8,978 bases of DNA from Roseimaritima sp. (GTDB lineage: Bacteria > Planctomycetota > Planctomycetia > Pirellulales > Pirellulaceae): NCBI GenBank assembly GCA_007124075.1, contig SLFV01000115.1, positions 1 through 8,978 of the forward strand, given 5' to 3'. Both the position numbers and the translations under genes were made by a program. Below, piece after piece: positions 1 to 7,149 of this stretch (positions within the stretch are counted from its first letter, which is position 1; every line of letters starts with the position of its first letter). Under the pieces are notes generated by a model, which was given only the letters and a program-made list of their open reading frames with translations, did no database searches and was not told where the DNA came from.

Positions 1-825
1 GATCTCGGCCTCCTGCAGGGAGGCTTGCATCCCAGGTTCACGCTTGACTGGTACGAGGAGATGCTGGGTGACATCAAAAGCCGCTTCCCGCAGATTAACA
101 TTCACGGTTTCAGCCCCCCCGAGCTACACCATTTCACGAAGGTCAATCGTCTGTCGATCCAGGAGGTGCTGAAGCGGCTGAGGGCGGCCGGACTGGGCAG
201 CATCCCAGGTGGTGGAGCGGAGATCTTGGTCGATCGCGTTCGGAGCGCGATCACTCGCGGAAAAGTCATGACCGATGACTGGCTGAACGTGATGCGGCAA
301 TGGCATCTACTGGGCGGAAACAGCACCGCCACGATGATGTTTGGGCATGTGGAAAGCTTGGCCGAGCGTGTTCAGCACCTCAGCCGCGTGCGGTCGTTGC
401 AGGACGAAACAGATGGCTTTACGGCGTTCATCTGTTGGACATTCCAGCCCGAGAATACCGATATGTCCGACACCCCGCCTGTGGGCTCGTTTGAGTACCT
501 GAAAACCCAAGCCGTCGCGCGGCTGTACCTGGACAACGTGCCCAACATTCAAAGTAGCTGGGTAACGCAAGGCCTAAAGATTGGTCAGCTTGGTTTGGTT
601 TTTGGCGCCAATGACATGGGCAGCTTGATGATTGAAGAAAACGTGGTCGCCCAAGCAGGTACGGTTCATTTTTTAACGCTCGATCAAATCCGTGAAGCGA
701 TCGAGGAGTTAGGCTACACGGCTAGGCAACGCGACGTGTTTTACAATCTTGTCGATCCAGAGGCCGAACAGCGAGCGATCAGCGCGAATCGCACGCCTCG
801 AAAATTAGTGGAATTAGGCGCATGA
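1..825 (+). CDS. mqnC: Cyclic dehypoxanthinyl futalosine synthase (MqnC), 3' part
   Basis: Radical-SAM enzyme of the futalosine route to menaquinone. It cyclises dehypoxanthine futalosine to cyclic dehypoxanthine futalosine using a 5'-deoxyadenosyl radical, in the cytoplasm. The frame is open from base 1 and reads DLGLLQGGLHP across the TTG at 25, so that TTG is an internal Leu and the gene is cut by the left edge. The visible 274 residues are the C-terminal three quarters or so of a protein that is usually about 370 aa. The family-typical blocks are all there: QGGLHP, HGFSPPE, GLGSIPGGGAEILVDRVR, TATMMFGHVES, LQDETDGFTAFICWTFQP, IQSSWVTQGLKIGQ and GSLMIEENVV. The CxxxCxxC cluster motif would lie upstream of the window. 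The related MqnE is less likely, because the SIPGGGAEI, MMFGHVE and SWVTQGLK blocks fit MqnC. The last codons overlap a 47-codon reading frame (ATGA). No frameshift is seen. Confidence 0.93.
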   Translation, partial: DLGLLQGGLHPRFTLDWYEEMLGDIKSRFPQINIHGFSPPELHHFTKVNRLSIQEVLKRLRAAGLGSIPGGGAEILVDRVRSAITRGKVMTDDWLNVMRQWHLLGGNSTATMMFGHVESLAERVQHLSRVRSLQDETDGFTAFICWTFQPENTDMSDTPPVGSFEYLKTQAVARLYLDNVPNIQSSWVTQGLKIGQLGLVFGANDMGSLMIEENVVAQAGTVHFLTLDQIREAIEELGYTARQRDVFYNLVDPEAEQRAISANRTPRKLVELGA

Positions 826-965
826 CGGACGCATTCTTAGGGACGCTTGATCAGTCGTCTTCCCCCTTCGTTCCCAGTGCTTTGTCATTGCTAAACATTA
901 GGATTGATCCATCCCGGAGTTTTCCAGAATTCCCCTGCGCGAGAGGTGTTCTGAAGTTTTGCTGA
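822..965 (+). CDS. Doubtful 47-aa ORF overlapping the mqnC stop
   Basis: An ATG at 822 overlaps the mqnC TGA (823-825) in an ATGA arrangement and opens a frame of 47 codons ending with TGA at 963-965. The product starts MTDAFLGTLDQSSSPF and ends GVLKFC. It has no membrane segment, signal peptide or motif that I recognise. No good Shine-Dalgarno stands before the ATG, although coupling to mqnC translation would not strictly need one. The only support is the overlap geometry, and a chance ORF in the mqnC-hemC spacer is the more likely explanation. Confidence 0.18.
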   Translation: MTDAFLGTLDQSSSPFVPSALSLLNIRIDPSRSFPEFPCARGVLKFC

Positions 966-1082
966 ATCAGCGGGGTGGTCGTCAAAACGTCTGGTCCTGT
1001 TTATGATTCCACGATCGTTCCCCGCTTGCCTTTCTTTGTTCCCCTTCCCGCGCGACCTGACGGCGCAATTTGGTCAACGATC
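826..1082 (+). other. mqnC-hemC spacer
   Basis: About 257 bp separate the mqnC stop from the preferred hemC start. Apart from the doubtful 47-codon frame, I see no gene, no RNA fold and no clear terminator hairpin. The hemC frame is open upstream to a GTG at 975, but the 36 extra residues (MVVKTSGPVYDSTIVP...) match nothing in the HemC family, so this stretch is best read as non-coding. It probably holds the hemC promoter, but I could not pick out a convincing -35/-10 pair. Confidence 0.45.
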
Positions 1083-2000
1083 ATGCAACGTTCTAACCCC
1101 ATTCGTCTTGCCACCCGACGCAGCCCGTTGGCTTTGTGGCAGGCTAATTGGGTGGCAGACCAGTTACGGCGTCACGAAATAGCTACGGAATTGGTGTTAC
1201 TGACCAGTCAAGGTGACACCGACCAAGCCCCCATCGATGGGACTCGCGGAGTCGGCTTTTTCACCAAGCGAATCCAGCAGGCACTGCTGGACGACGAAGC
1301 TGATATCGCGGTCCATTCGCTGAAGGATTTGCCAACCGAACCGCAGCCTGAATTTCATTTGGCCGCGATCCCTCCCCGAGCTGCCGTCGCCGACTGTCTC
1401 ATCAGTCGCGACGGAAGCGATTTTTGGCAGTTGCCAGCAGGCGCACGAATCGGCACCGGCAGCCGACGACGATGCTCGCAGTTGCTGTACCATCGAGGCG
1501 ATTTACGTGTCAGCCCGATTCGTGGGAATGTCCAATCAAGGCTCCAAAAGTTGCACGCCGGCGATTTCGATGCGATCGTGTTGGCCGAAGCGGGGTTGAC
1601 GCGGCTTGAGATGACGGAGCACACCGGCCAACCGTTTCCGCTGACCATGATGTTACCCGCACCAGGACAGGGCGCGCTGGGAATCGAAACCCGCGCGGAT
1701 GCGGAAACGGTTCGCAAGGTCGCCGCTTTGCTAGACGATCCCGTGACGCGAGCAGCGGTGACGGCCGAACGAACACTGCTTAGCCATCTCAGCGGAGGGT
1801 GCCTCGCCCCCATCGCGGCCCTTTCCACACCGCAGGGTAGGACTTTACACCTGAAAGCGGTAGTGTTGTCGGCCGATGGGCGAACACAGTTGGCGCACCA
1901 GGCATCGGGGGCAATCGACCGGGCAGCTCAGTTGGGCGTCGAGGTAGCCGAGCGTTTGCTGCATCACGGCGCGGCCGCGTTAATCGCAGCAGCGCGGTGA
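1083..2000 (+). CDS. hemC: Porphobilinogen deaminase (hydroxymethylbilane synthase)
   Basis: Joins four porphobilinogen molecules head to tail into hydroxymethylbilane, the linear tetrapyrrole precursor of haem, in the cytoplasm. The 305-aa length from ATG 1083 is normal for the family. Motifs in order: RLATRRSPLALWQA (residues 8-21), LTSQGDTD, GFFTKRIQQALLDDEADIAV, HSLKDLP with the catalytic Asp at residue 82, IGTGSRRRCSQL, VSPIRGNVQSRLQKL, AIVLAEAGLTRL, LPAPGQGALGIE, and LSGGCLAPIAAL with Cys240 as the attachment site of the dipyrromethane cofactor. ATG 1083 was chosen because MQRSNPIRLATR fits the usual short N-terminus; an upstream in-frame GTG at 975 would add 36 unrelated residues. No obvious Shine-Dalgarno precedes the ATG. 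The gene stands alone, with spacers on both sides, and no other haem gene is visible. Confidence 0.95.
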   Translation: MQRSNPIRLATRRSPLALWQANWVADQLRRHEIATELVLLTSQGDTDQAPIDGTRGVGFFTKRIQQALLDDEADIAVHSLKDLPTEPQPEFHLAAIPPRAAVADCLISRDGSDFWQLPAGARIGTGSRRRCSQLLYHRGDLRVSPIRGNVQSRLQKLHAGDFDAIVLAEAGLTRLEMTEHTGQPFPLTMMLPAPGQGALGIETRADAETVRKVAALLDDPVTRAAVTAERTLLSHLSGGCLAPIAALSTPQGRTLHLKAVVLSADGRTQLAHQASGAIDRAAQLGVEVAERLLHHGAAALIAAAR

Positions 2001-2232
2001 GTGGCCAGGGTAGGGCTTGCAACAACAACTCATTGCAAAAATTAGACGACGTGCGTTCCCAGGTTCCAATCGTTGTTAGGTGCGATCCCCCTGTGGAAAC
2101 GAGAGCGTCCTACTTGCGTAAAATAAGGATTGCAGGCAGATTACTCGTGGAGTTTTCAAAAAGCACTGACTCGGTTTTTCCGTGGTTTGGCCCTTTCCCA
2201 TTACCTGCATGATGTTTGTGAGGTTCGTTGCG
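2001..2232 (+). other. hemC-efflux operon spacer
   Basis: This 232-bp stretch should hold the end of the hemC transcript and the promoter of the efflux operon. No strong GC hairpin plus T-run is present. A loose A5...T5 inverted pair (2158-2162 with 2175-2179, one internal mismatch) is too weak to call. There is a TAAAAT at 2119-2124 that could be a -10 box, but no good -35 box stands at the right distance. No regulator gene and no clean dyad operator is visible here. Confidence 0.4.
2218..2223 (+). promoter_or_regulatory. Ribosome-binding site deciding the adaptor start
   Basis: GTGAGG ends 9 nt before ATG 2233. The alternative starts GTG 2182, ATG 2209 and ATG 2212 in the same frame have no comparable site upstream. 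ATG 2233 also gives a textbook short lipoprotein signal, so it is preferred. Confidence 0.55.
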
Positions 2233-3582
2233 ATGATCCGCTGGTCAGCTTGCGTCTGCCTCTGGGGTATCGTCTGCGTCTTTGGCATTTTGCCGGGGTG
2301 TGGTGGACAGGCCAATCAGTACGTGGCCCCGCCTCCGCCCAAAGTTACCGTGATGATGGCGGTACAGCATCCGGTTGTTCAATTTATTGAGGAAAATGGG
2401 GAAAGCGAAGCGGTGGCGCGGGCCGACGTCCGCTCACGTGTGCGAGGATTCGTCGAACAGATCAATTTCGAACCAGGGCAATCTGTTAGTCGTGACACCG
2501 TGCTGTACGAGATCGAGGATGCCCCGTATGTGGCAGCCCGCAACGCCGCTGCGGCGGAAGTTACGGCGGCACAAGCTGCTATCAAAGTAGCAGAAGCCCG
2601 GGTAGTAACCGCGCAGACCGAAGTGAATCGGGCGGAGCGTGAGTTCCAACGGCAAACCTCGCTGCGAGAACAGCAGGCGGCCTCGCAGGCAGAGCTGGAC
2701 GTGGCTCAGGCGGCGTTTGAGTCGGCTAGGGCCAATCTGGCAGGTGCCAACGCCTCCGTGGAGTCAGCCAAGGCGACCTTGGAACAGGCCGAAGCAAAGC
2801 GGGAGACCGCAGAGCTTGATCTCGCTTACACCAAAGTTCACGCGCCGATCGAGGGTCGCGTTACGAAAACAGACATCAAGGTGGGCAACCTAGTTGACAA
2901 CGGTACGGAACTGACTGCTGTCGTCAATGACTCGCAGGTATACGTTAACTTCAGTATCAGTGATCGCGAAATGCTGGAACTGCGTCGCAGCCGAAGCGAA
3001 CGGAACGAACGGCCGACGTCACAAGAGCAATGGTCCCAACTGCCTGTTTTCGCAAAACTTGAAACCGACGAAGGTTTCCCACACGTCGGCAGGCTGGATT
3101 ATATTGACCAAGAGGGGGTGAATGTCGCGACGGGCACGTTGCCGTTGCGGGCAGTCTTTGACAACCTGGATGGAAAATTGTTGCCAGGGTTGTTTGTTCG
3201 CGTTCGAATGCCAGTATCAGCACCGATCGATTCGCTGCTGCTTCCTGCGCGAGCCGTTTTGCGAGATCGGGACACTTCGTTTGTGATGGTGCTGGGTGAG
3301 AATAATTTGGTCCAGAGGCGTGATGTCCAAGTAGGCAAGCAGGCATCGGGCTGGGCAGTAATCCGCGACGGGATCGAAGCATCGGATCAAGTGATTGTTG
3401 ATGGCCTGCAGCGATCGCGCCCCGAAATGCCCGTTGACCCCGCTCTGTTTGCGGCTTCCTCGCGAGATTTACCCGCCGTGTTTCAGATCGACCTGGACGT
3501 CCTGTCCAACGATCTCCCAGACGCAGCGTCAGAACAGATACCGGCGGAATCACCCCCGGCTGGCGACGAGGAATCCCGCTAA
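2233..3582 (+). CDS. RND efflux periplasmic adaptor lipoprotein (AcrA/MexA type)
   Basis: Membrane-fusion subunit that links the inner-membrane RND pump to an outer-membrane TolC-type channel. It is 449 aa from ATG 2233. Residues 1-22 form a lipoprotein signal (MIRWSACVCLWG...) with lipobox LPGC, so Cys23 should be lipidated. Lipoyl half-motifs lie at about 65-96 (VRSRVRGFVEQINFEPGQSV) and 198-230 (TKVHAPIEGRVTKTDIKVG), flanking a long Ala/Glu/Gln-rich helical hairpin at about 98-199. At the hairpin tip, Arg140, Leu144 and Ser151 have the same +4/+11 spacing as the AcrA R128/L132/S139 (RLS) set known to contact TolC. Beta-barrel and membrane-proximal domains follow (LPVFAKLETDEGFPHVGRLD, LLPGLFVRVRMP, LLLPARAVLRD). 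The last 45 or so residues are a Pro/Asp/Glu-rich tail beyond the conserved fold. The TAA shares its last A with the ATG of the pump gene. An operon with that gene is certain; the substrate is unknown. Confidence 0.93.
   Translation: MIRWSACVCLWGIVCVFGILPGCGGQANQYVAPPPPKVTVMMAVQHPVVQFIEENGESEAVARADVRSRVRGFVEQINFEPGQSVSRDTVLYEIEDAPYVAARNAAAAEVTAAQAAIKVAEARVVTAQTEVNRAEREFQRQTSLREQQAASQAELDVAQAAFESARANLAGANASVESAKATLEQAEAKRETAELDLAYTKVHAPIEGRVTKTDIKVGNLVDNGTELTAVVNDSQVYVNFSISDREMLELRRSRSERNERPTSQEQWSQLPVFAKLETDEGFPHVGRLDYIDQEGVNVATGTLPLRAVFDNLDGKLLPGLFVRVRMPVSAPIDSLLLPARAVLRDRDTSFVMVLGENNLVQRRDVQVGKQASGWAVIRDGIEASDQVIVDGLQRSRPEMPVDPALFAASSRDLPAVFQIDLDVLSNDLPDAASEQIPAESPPAGDEESR
3568..3572 (+). 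promoter_or_regulatory. RBS of the RND pump gene, inside the adaptor 3' end
   Basis: GAGGA ends 9 nt before ATG 3582 and lies within the last codons of the adaptor. Together with the TAATG stop/start overlap it indicates coupled translation and fixes the pump start. Confidence 0.65.
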
Positions 3583-6500
3583 TGTCGCGATTCTTCATTC
3601 ATCGCCCGATCTTTGCATCCGTCATCTCGATCTTGATCGTGATTGCCGGTCTGGTCTCGTTTGGCGCTTTACCCGTCGCGAAGTTTCCGGAGATCGCTCC
3701 GCCGACAGTTCGCGTGACTGCGGTTTACCCGGGTGCCAATGCAACGACCATCGCGGAAACCGTCGCCTCGCCGTTGGAACAGGAGATTAACGGCGTCGAA
3801 GGGATGCTGTACATGTCTTCCAACAGTTCCAACGACGGAAGTTACACGCTGACGATCACATTTGCCTTGGGGACCGACCTGGACATGGCATCGGTTCTTG
3901 TGCAAAACCGGGTCGCAGTTGCGGAGCCAAAGTTGCCGCAAGAGGTTCGGCAGCAAGGGGTGATGACACGCAAGCAGTCGACGCAGATCCTGCAGTTCAT
4001 CTCGCTCAGTTCGTCCACCGGCAAAGTGGATGATCTGTTCCTTAGCAATTACGCGTTAACGGTGAAGGATCAAATCAGCCGCTTGGAAGGCGTCGGCGAA
4101 GTGCAGGTCTTTGGTGCCGGCGATTACAGCATGCGTGTCTGGCTGGATCCGCGTTTGTTGAAACTACGCGACTTGACCACCCAGGATGTTGTGGACGCGA
4201 TACGGGAACAGAACGTGCAAGTTGCTGCGGGGACGATCGGTGCCTCCCCCGCCCCCTCGGGGACGCCGTTCCAATTGTCGGTCAACACCCAAGGCCGACT
4301 GATCACACCGGAACAGTTTGGCGATATCATCCTGCGGGCTGGCGACGACCGCAGCATTTTAAGGGTCCGCGACGTGGCTCAGGTGGAACTGGGTGCTAAG
4401 GATTACAAGTTCCGCTCCTTCTTCAACGGCCAGCCATCGGCATCGATTGGGATTTACCAACTGCCGGGGGCCAATGCGTTAACCACGGCGACGTCGGTTC
4501 GCCAGCGGATGGCGGAGCTGGCTGCAACCGCCGACTGGCCAGCCGGGGTTCAGTACGCCGTCCCGTTTGATACCACAGCGTTTGTTGAAGCATCGATCAA
4601 GGAAGTCTACTCCACGTTGTTTATCGCGGTTTTTTTAGTGGTGCTGGTGATTTATGTCTTCTTGCAAGATTGGCGCGCCACCATCGTTCCTGTCGCGGCG
4701 ATTCCTGTGTCGTTGATCGGGACGTTTGCGGCGATGAATCTGATTGGATTCTCGTTGAACATGCTGTCGCTATTCGGGATCGTGTTAGCCATCGGGATCG
4801 TTGTCGATGATGCGATTGTGGTGGTGGAAAATACGACGCGCCACTTGGCTGCAGGGCTTTCGCCGAAAAATGCGGCTTTAAAAGCGATGCAGGAAATCTC
4901 GGGCCCTGTGATTGCGACCACTTTTGTGCTGTTGGCGGTGTTTGTTCCCACTGCGTTCATGCCGGGTATTACTGGCCAACTGTTTCAGCAGTTCGCGTTG
5001 ACGATATCCGCTGCGGTTTTGATCAGCACGCTGAATGCACTGACACTCAGCCCCGCGCTATGCGGATTGGTGCTGCGCGCACCACAACCGGCATCGTTTG
5101 TCGGTTTCCGGCTGTTCAACAATGCTTTTGATCGTTTGACGGTGATTTACGGAGCAATGGTTTCGCGATTGGTGCGATTGGTGGCTGTCGTGATGATTGC
5201 CTATGTAACACTGGTTGCCTACACGGGGTGGTCGCTGGCACGTTTGCCAACCGGTTTCGTGCCCGAGGAGGACCAAGGTTACCTGTTTGTTAACCTGCAA
5301 TTGCCCGATGCAGCGTCCCAGGAACGGACCACCGAAGTGATGACCCGACTGGACGAATTTTATCGTACGATTCCTGGAATCGCGAACACGGTATCGATTT
5401 CAGGCTATTCCTTGATCGGTGGCTACGCTGGTTCTAACCTTGGAATGTCCGTGTTGGTTTTGGAACCCTGGCAGGAACGTCAGTCGGCGACAAAAACCTT
5501 GCAAGGGATCCAGCAGCAGTTGCAGGCAGAGTTTCGTCAACTCCAGGCAGCGATTGCGTTTTCGTTTGTTCCCCCTGCAATTGATGGACTGGGGGCGGCC
5601 GGTGGTTTTCAAATGGAGGTGCTGGATCGGCAAGGGGCGGGGTTGCAGCAGTTACAGGCTGTGGCCGAAGGCTTGGCCGAAAGTGCCAATGGTCAAACGG
5701 GCCTGGTCGGGGTGAACAGTACCTTTCGGGCCAACGTTCCCCAACTGTTCGCCGATATTGATCGCACGAAAGCAAAAACGATGGATGTTCCACTGGGAAC
5801 GGTTTTCAGTACGCTCGGTGCTTATCTCGGTTCGGCCTACGTCAACGACTTTACATTCCAAAATCGCTCTTACCAAGTACGCACCCAAGCCGAAGGCCAG
5901 TATCGCAGCGATCAAGATGATTTGCGGCGATTGGACATTCGGGGTTCCGATGGGAAGATGATCTCGATGTCGTCGCTGGTGGATGTGCGTGAAACGGTTG
6001 GGCCAACGGTGGTACGGCGTTATAACCTGTATCCGGCTGCAGCGGTGAGCGGTGCCGCCGCGCCAGGCTTTAGTTCTGGCCAAGCATTGTCTTTGATGGA
6101 ACAGTCCGCTGCAGAAAACCTTGGACCCGGTTTTGGATATGAGTGGACCGGCATGTCGTATCAAGAGAAAGTGGCATCCGGTGGGCAAGCAGCGATCCTT
6201 GCGTTGGCGGTGCTGTTCGTTTTTCTTGTATTGGCGGCACAGTACGAAAGCTGGACCAGTCCTGCGGCGGTGATTGCGATTGTCCCGTTGGCAGCGTTAG
6301 GTGTAGTCTTGGCTTTGATGCTGCGTGGTGGCGATAACAACACCTACACGCAGATTGGAATCGTTTTGTTGATCGCATTGGCCAGTAAAAATGCGATTTT
6401 GATAGTGGAATTTGCCCGCGAACAGTCTCGGCAAGGAATGTCCACTACCGAAGCAGCCGCGACGGCGGCGACCATTCGTTTCCGTGCGATTCTGATGACT

Positions 6501-6689
6501 GCGTTCTCCTCGATTCTTGGCTTCCTCCCGTTGTTAGTCGCCAGCGGTGCGGGTGCCGCCAGCCGCCAAGCGGTCGGCAACGCCGTCGTTGGCGGAATGA
6601 TAGCCGCCACCATCTTTGCGTTACTGTTTGCGCCCGTCAGTTTTGTGGTCTTCTGCGCTGCGACAAAGCGAGACAACGTTAGTCCTTAA
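3582..6689 (+). CDS. RND multidrug efflux permease (HAE-1/AcrB family)
   Basis: Proton-driven inner-membrane exporter that would work as a trimer with the adaptor encoded just upstream and a TolC-like channel. At 1035 aa it is full length (AcrB is 1049). It begins MSRFFIHRPIFASVISILIV, the usual HAE-1 N-terminus with TM1 at about 9-28. The first large periplasmic loop holds porter segments (VTAVYPGANATTIAETVASP, QVFGAGDYSMRVWLDP). TM2-TM4 lie at about 343-361, 368-388 and 391-414. TM4 carries the proton-relay pair Asp409/Asp410 (GIVVDDAIVVVEN, equivalent to AcrB D407/D408). Lys936 (ASKNAILIVEFA, AcrB K940) and Arg968 (IRFRAILMT, AcrB R971) complete the relay. The second loop has the FVPEEDQGYLFV and GGFQMEVLDRQG segments. 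All key residues are kept, so it should be active. The family exports hydrophobic drugs, dyes, detergents or lipids; the actual substrate cannot be read from the sequence. Confidence 0.96.
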   Translation: MSRFFIHRPIFASVISILIVIAGLVSFGALPVAKFPEIAPPTVRVTAVYPGANATTIAETVASPLEQEINGVEGMLYMSSNSSNDGSYTLTITFALGTDLDMASVLVQNRVAVAEPKLPQEVRQQGVMTRKQSTQILQFISLSSSTGKVDDLFLSNYALTVKDQISRLEGVGEVQVFGAGDYSMRVWLDPRLLKLRDLTTQDVVDAIREQNVQVAAGTIGASPAPSGTPFQLSVNTQGRLITPEQFGDIILRAGDDRSILRVRDVAQVELGAKDYKFRSFFNGQPSASIGIYQLPGANALTTATSVRQRMAELAATADWPAGVQYAVPFDTTAFVEASIKEVYSTLFIAVFLVVLVIYVFLQDWRATIVPVAAIPVSLIGTFAAMNLIGFSLNMLSLFGIVLAIGIVVDDAIVVVENTTRHLAAGLSPKNAALKAMQEISGPVIATTFVLLAVFVPTAFMPGITGQLFQQFALTISAAVLISTLNALTLSPALCGLVLRAPQPASFVGFRLFNNAFDRLTVIYGAMVSRLVRLVAVVMIAYVTLVAYTGWSLARLPTGFVPEEDQGYLFVNLQLPDAASQERTTEVMTRLDEFYRTIPGIANTVSISGYSLIGGYAGSNLGMSVLVLEPWQERQSATKTLQGIQQQLQAEFRQLQAAIAFSFVPPAIDGLGAAGGFQMEVLDRQGAGLQQLQAVAEGLAESANGQTGLVGVNSTFRANVPQLFADIDRTKAKTMDVPLGTVFSTLGAYLGSAYVNDFTFQNRSYQVRTQAEGQYRSDQDDLRRLDIRGSDGKMISMSSLVDVRETVGPTVVRRYNLYPAAAVSGAAAPGFSSGQALSLMEQSAAENLGPGFGYEWTGMSYQEKVASGGQAAILALAVLFVFLVLAAQYESWTSPAAVIAIVPLAALGVVLALMLRGGDNNTYTQIGIVLLIALASKNAILIVEFAREQSRQGMSTTEAAATAATIRFRAILMTAFSSILGFLPLLVASGAGAASRQAVGNAVVGGMIAATIFALLFAPVSFVVFCAATKRDNVSP

Positions 6690-6710
6690 CCTAGCGGACG
6701 CTGCTCGCCT

Positions 6711-6927
6711 GACTTTCCAGGGCAAGAACTCGCCAAGCAGGCCCGCTACCTGAAGGCAGAAAATCAGTTCCTGACGATCAAATCACCCAATCGAACCAGG
6801 CTTGACACCCACACGCGGGGCAGGGGCGTCAGAGGAGCCAAAGGCGGAGGATGCGGTCAAGCAACCGGCGACCGGACGCCCGAAAGTGAGCGAGGATGTG
6901 CGGGAGACGATCCCAACCGGTAGATGA
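6711..6927 (+). pseudogene. Decayed N-terminal remnant of an rve/DDE-type transposase
   Basis: Two short stretches in different frames look like parts of one transposase. The first (6711-6785) reads GQELAKQARYLKAENQFL, like the helical 'ELAKQVxYLKxENxxLR' leader of integrase-core transposases that I recall from planctomycetes. The second (about 6793-6927, shifted by +1) reads KQPATGRPKVSEDVRETI and then hits TGA; GRPxxxEExRExI is the usual linker just before the helix-turn-helix in these proteins. The segment that normally lies between them is largely missing, and the whole DDE catalytic core is absent. It is therefore a dead fragment with a frameshift, an internal deletion and a 3' truncation. 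It begins only about 20 bp past the RND stop, in the same frame as that gene. The assignment rests on remembered motif resemblance, not on a search. Confidence 0.45.
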
Positions 6928-6954
6928 GTCATCGCGCACCAGCGACAAAAGGCG

Positions 6955-7000
6955 TTGGGCGCCACCATTTAACAACCTTGGGTGCGACCACTTAACAACC
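6955..7000. repeat. Two tandem 23-bp imperfect repeats
   Basis: Unit 1 (6955-6977) and unit 2 (6978-7000) stand head to tail with no gap. They agree at 20 of 23 positions, differing at unit positions 6, 9 and 14. Both begin TTGGG and end TTAACAACC. The sequence just upstream (6932-6954) matches at only about 10 of 23 positions, so no third copy is claimed. They follow directly after the transposase remnant and may be part of the element's former end or an independent small duplication. Confidence 0.75.
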
Positions 7001-7105
7001 ATTTTACATAATGTGGACGCTCTTCGTTACACATCCTCAAGGCTGCCCGCTGCGCGGGGGCATGCCGCATTAATGCCGCAATTATGTCCAAAGCCAATTG
7101 CAGCA

Positions 7106-7143
7106 GCATGTTGCCACCAAACCGTACAGTTGCGGCAACATGC
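7106..7143. repeat. 10-bp perfect inverted repeat past the TPR gene stop
   Basis: GCATGTTGCC (7106-7115) pairs perfectly with GGCAACATGC (7134-7143) around an 18-nt loop. It starts 7 nt downstream of the TPR gene stop on the - strand, where a transcript end would be expected. No T-run follows on that strand (CAATTGGCTTTGG), so it is not a standard Rho-independent terminator. It could be an mRNA 3' stem or a protein-binding dyad. Confidence 0.6.
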
Positions 7144-7149
7144 CGGGGG

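Larger units (their letters stand above)
6690..7149. other. Convergent intergenic region with mobile-element debris and repeats
   Basis: This 460-bp gap lies between the RND gene (+) and the TPR gene (-), whose 3' ends face each other. It contains no intact gene. From left to right it holds a probable transposase remnant (6711-6927), two tandem 23-bp repeats (6955-7000), a small GC hairpin (CCCGC at 7046-7050 with GCGGG at 7054-7058), a palindrome GCATTAATGC (7067-7076) flanked by two copies of ATGCCGCA (7062-7069 and 7073-7080), and a 10-bp inverted repeat (7106-7143). No strong intrinsic terminator with a T-run was found for either gene. Confidence 0.6.

Noticed and set aside
975..1082. GTG-initiated N-terminal extension of hemC
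   Set aside because: The 36 extra residues do not resemble HemC; ATG 1083 places the RLATRRSPLALWQA block at its usual distance from the N-terminus.
2158..2179. A5/T5 inverted pair as a hemC terminator
   Set aside because: The stem is AT-only, has an internal mismatch, and no proper T-run follows a stable hairpin.
2182..2232. Earlier adaptor starts (GTG 2182, ATG 2209, ATG 2212)
   Set aside because: They lack a good ribosome-binding site and would place extra residues before an already complete lipoprotein signal. ATG 2212 remains a minor possibility.
2957..3598. 213-aa antisense reading frame over the adaptor gene
   Set aside because: It lies fully opposite a well-supported conserved gene and has no recognisable domain; it is a by-product of GC-rich coding sequence.
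5652..6188. 178-aa antisense reading frame over the RND gene
   Set aside because: It is a shadow of the conserved pump sequence, with no motif and no plausible start context.
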